Origin: Prochlorococcus sp. AG-347-E03
GTDB lineage: Bacteria; Cyanobacteriota; Cyanobacteriia; PCC-6307; Cyanobiaceae
Assembly (NCBI GenBank): GCA_003279115.1
Contig: QCBG01000006.1
Span: 25,778-89,777 of the forward strand
Reading direction: 5' to 3'
Length of the DNA: 64,000 nucleotides
Shown here: piece by piece, positions 62,959-64,000 of the stretch
Numbering within the stretch: the first letter of the stretch is position 1
How the letters are laid out: every line of letters starts with the position of its first letter
Made by a program: the position numbers and the translations under genes
The notes under the pieces: model-generated
Told to the model about the DNA's origin: nothing
What the model saw: only the letters and a program-made list of their open reading frames with translations
Databases searched by the model: none

Positions 62959-63528
62959 ATGCTCAATTTTTATAAATTAATTGAGATACTGGTGATTCTT
63001 CAATCGTTAGTAATAACATCAATGTTACCTGTTTATATTCCACTATCTTTTATCTACCATTCAAGTAATAACTTTGAGCTGCCTATCACCTGGCAAATTC
63101 CAACAATTATTTTATTAACACTTATATTTCAAAAAAAAGTTGTTTTCAGAGCATTTTCTATGTATTTAATTTTGGGGTTATTTATATTTCCTGTCTTCCA
63201 TCAAGGAGGTTCAATAGGTTATTTGCTTACTCCAAATTTTGGTTATTTATTAGGTTTATATCCATTAATAAAAATAATTGATAATTTAAATAATAGAAAT
63301 AAAATAAACGTTGGAAACTTTTTAAAAAATGGAATTGTAGCAATAGGTGCTATGCATTTAACTGGAATATTTTACAACATTATACTTATTATAATTTACA
63401 GTCAATTTAATTTATTTTTATATAATTTAGGGAAATATTCATTAGGTAAGATTGGTTATCATTATTTAATGCTTTTTCCACTTTTATTACTTATTAAACC
63501 TATAGAACGTTTAAAACGTAGCAAATAA
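62959..63528 (+). CDS. bioY: Biotin transporter BioY
   Basis: 189 residues, about six hydrophobic segments. The S-component of the ECF family; TPNFGYLLGLYPLIKII and GLFIFPVFHQGG match the BioY biotin-binding and core pattern. Solitary BioY without adjacent BioM/BioN; such proteins may act alone or with shared ECF modules. ATG start; its TAA overlaps the lspA ATG by one base. Confidence 0.75.
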   Translation: MLNFYKLIEILVILQSLVITSMLPVYIPLSFIYHSSNNFELPITWQIPTIILLTLIFQKKVVFRAFSMYLILGLFIFPVFHQGGSIGYLLTPNFGYLLGLYPLIKIIDNLNNRNKINVGNFLKNGIVAIGAMHLTGIFYNIILIIIYSQFNLFLYNLGKYSLGKIGYHYLMLFPLLLLIKPIERLKRSK

Positions 63529-63986
63529 TGATTTATAAAATACAAACAAAAATATATTTTTTAGCTTTAAGTATTTTTATTGTTCTAATTGATCAATTTA
63601 GCAAATATTTAATGTTTTATAATAAAGAATTATTTATTAATAAAGATTTTCTTTTATTTAAATTAGACTTTGTAAAAAATTACGGTGCAGCATTTAACAT
63701 ATTAAGTGGCAGTAGAATATTTTTATCTTTAATAAGTATTTTGTTTTCAATATTACTTATTTATTTAATATTAAGGAAAAATACTTTAAACTCATTAGAT
63801 TTATATTCATACAGCTTTATTCTTGGTGGAACTATTGGTAATGGTATAGATAGGATTTGTAACGGTTTTGTAGTTGATTTTATAAATTTAAATATCATAA
63901 ATTTTCCAGTATTTAATATTGCTGATATATCAATAAATATTGGGTTCATTTTTTTACTGTATAACATTTTTAAAAATAATAGATAA
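63528..63986 (+). CDS. lspA: Lipoprotein signal peptidase (signal peptidase II)
   Basis: 152 residues with four membrane helices. Catalytic Asp117 (VVDFINL) and Asp133 (FNIADISI) are both present, as is GNGIDRICNG; the second helix IDQFSKYLM and KNYGAAFNIL are typical. Processes lipoproteins such as the LptC-like protein found here. Overlaps bioY by one base. ATG start. Confidence 0.95.
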   Translation: MIYKIQTKIYFLALSIFIVLIDQFSKYLMFYNKELFINKDFLLFKLDFVKNYGAAFNILSGSRIFLSLISILFSILLIYLILRKNTLNSLDLYSYSFILGGTIGNGIDRICNGFVVDFINLNIINFPVFNIADISINIGFIFLLYNIFKNNR

Positions 63987-63987
63987 T

Positions 63988-64000
63988 ATGAATTACATAA
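63988..64000 (+). CDS. Start of a gene running off the right edge
   Basis: ATG at 63988 begins MNYI one base after the lspA stop, in a closely packed plus-strand run. Only four codons are visible, so the product cannot be identified. Confidence 0.35.

Overview
The window looks like a stretch of chromosome from a streamlined marine picocyanobacterium, most likely a high-light Prochlorococcus. The evidence is the low GC content (roughly 30% by eye), gene spacing of a few bases or overlaps almost throughout, a photosystem I gene (psaK), several cyanobacteria-only families (CCB/DUF2930, DUF1995, DUF2499, DUF3110, DUF3593, DUF1651), a CobN-type B12 pathway with MetH, and a DnaK whose tail carries two DDDPWDN motifs. 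There is no insertion sequence, prophage, CRISPR array or rRNA gene. Two tRNA genes are present, tRNA-Met(CAT) and tRNA-Ser(GGA). The exact ecotype cannot be settled from this sequence alone.

Layout. 1-3540: end of an unknown gene, rpmF, an FtsH-like AAA+ protein that has lost the protease zinc motif, an unknown polytopic membrane protein and a 2-Cys peroxiredoxin. 3541-7600: an accessory-looking zone of more than a dozen very small genes on both strands, including a ribbon-helix-helix regulator bracketed by an inverted repeat, a putative structured RNA, and a secreted thioredoxin-like protein of VKOR type. 7600-16600: housekeeping genes (clpS, tRNA-Met, trmL, cobU, a CCB-type cytochrome b6f assembly factor, lptC, metG, a short RNB-domain RNase, rpsR, rpmG, pheT). 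16600-18700: a second odd zone with a Trp-rich small secreted protein, a family of AGACT palindromic repeats in a 400-base gap, and a protein fusing an N-terminal ribbon-helix-helix to a C-terminal J domain. 18700-64000: dense core genome. In order these are Ap4A phosphorylase, DUF2237, metH, ilvE, cobN, a PHP phosphoesterase, hemJ, uvrC, a flavin reductase, coaD, dacB, DUF1995, cysteine desulfurase, dapF, leuS, pgi, purN, argC, ribBA, a cyclophilin, DUF3110, dnaJ/dnaK, tRNA-Ser, a ferredoxin, an inositol phosphatase-like gene, hisZ, htpG, rpmB, a secreted peroxiredoxin Q, DUF2499/DUF3593, psaK, dxs, ilvA, scpB, yggT, a MazG-like gene, pyk, a MacB-type permease, bioY and lspA.

How the genes fit together. 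Much of the window serves translation (metG, pheT, leuS, ribosomal proteins, trmL), protein quality control (DnaK/DnaJ, HtpG, ClpS, FtsH-like), cofactors (B12 through cobU and cobN feeding metH; riboflavin, CoA, heme, isoprenoid, biotin uptake) and photosynthetic membrane assembly (CCB factor, PsaK). The best candidates for unusual biology are the pseudoprotease FtsH, the RHH-J fusion, the AGACT repeat family, the RHH gene inside an inverted repeat, and the cluster of tiny proteins. No single new multi-gene system stands out clearly; I rank the FtsH-like pseudoprotease first.
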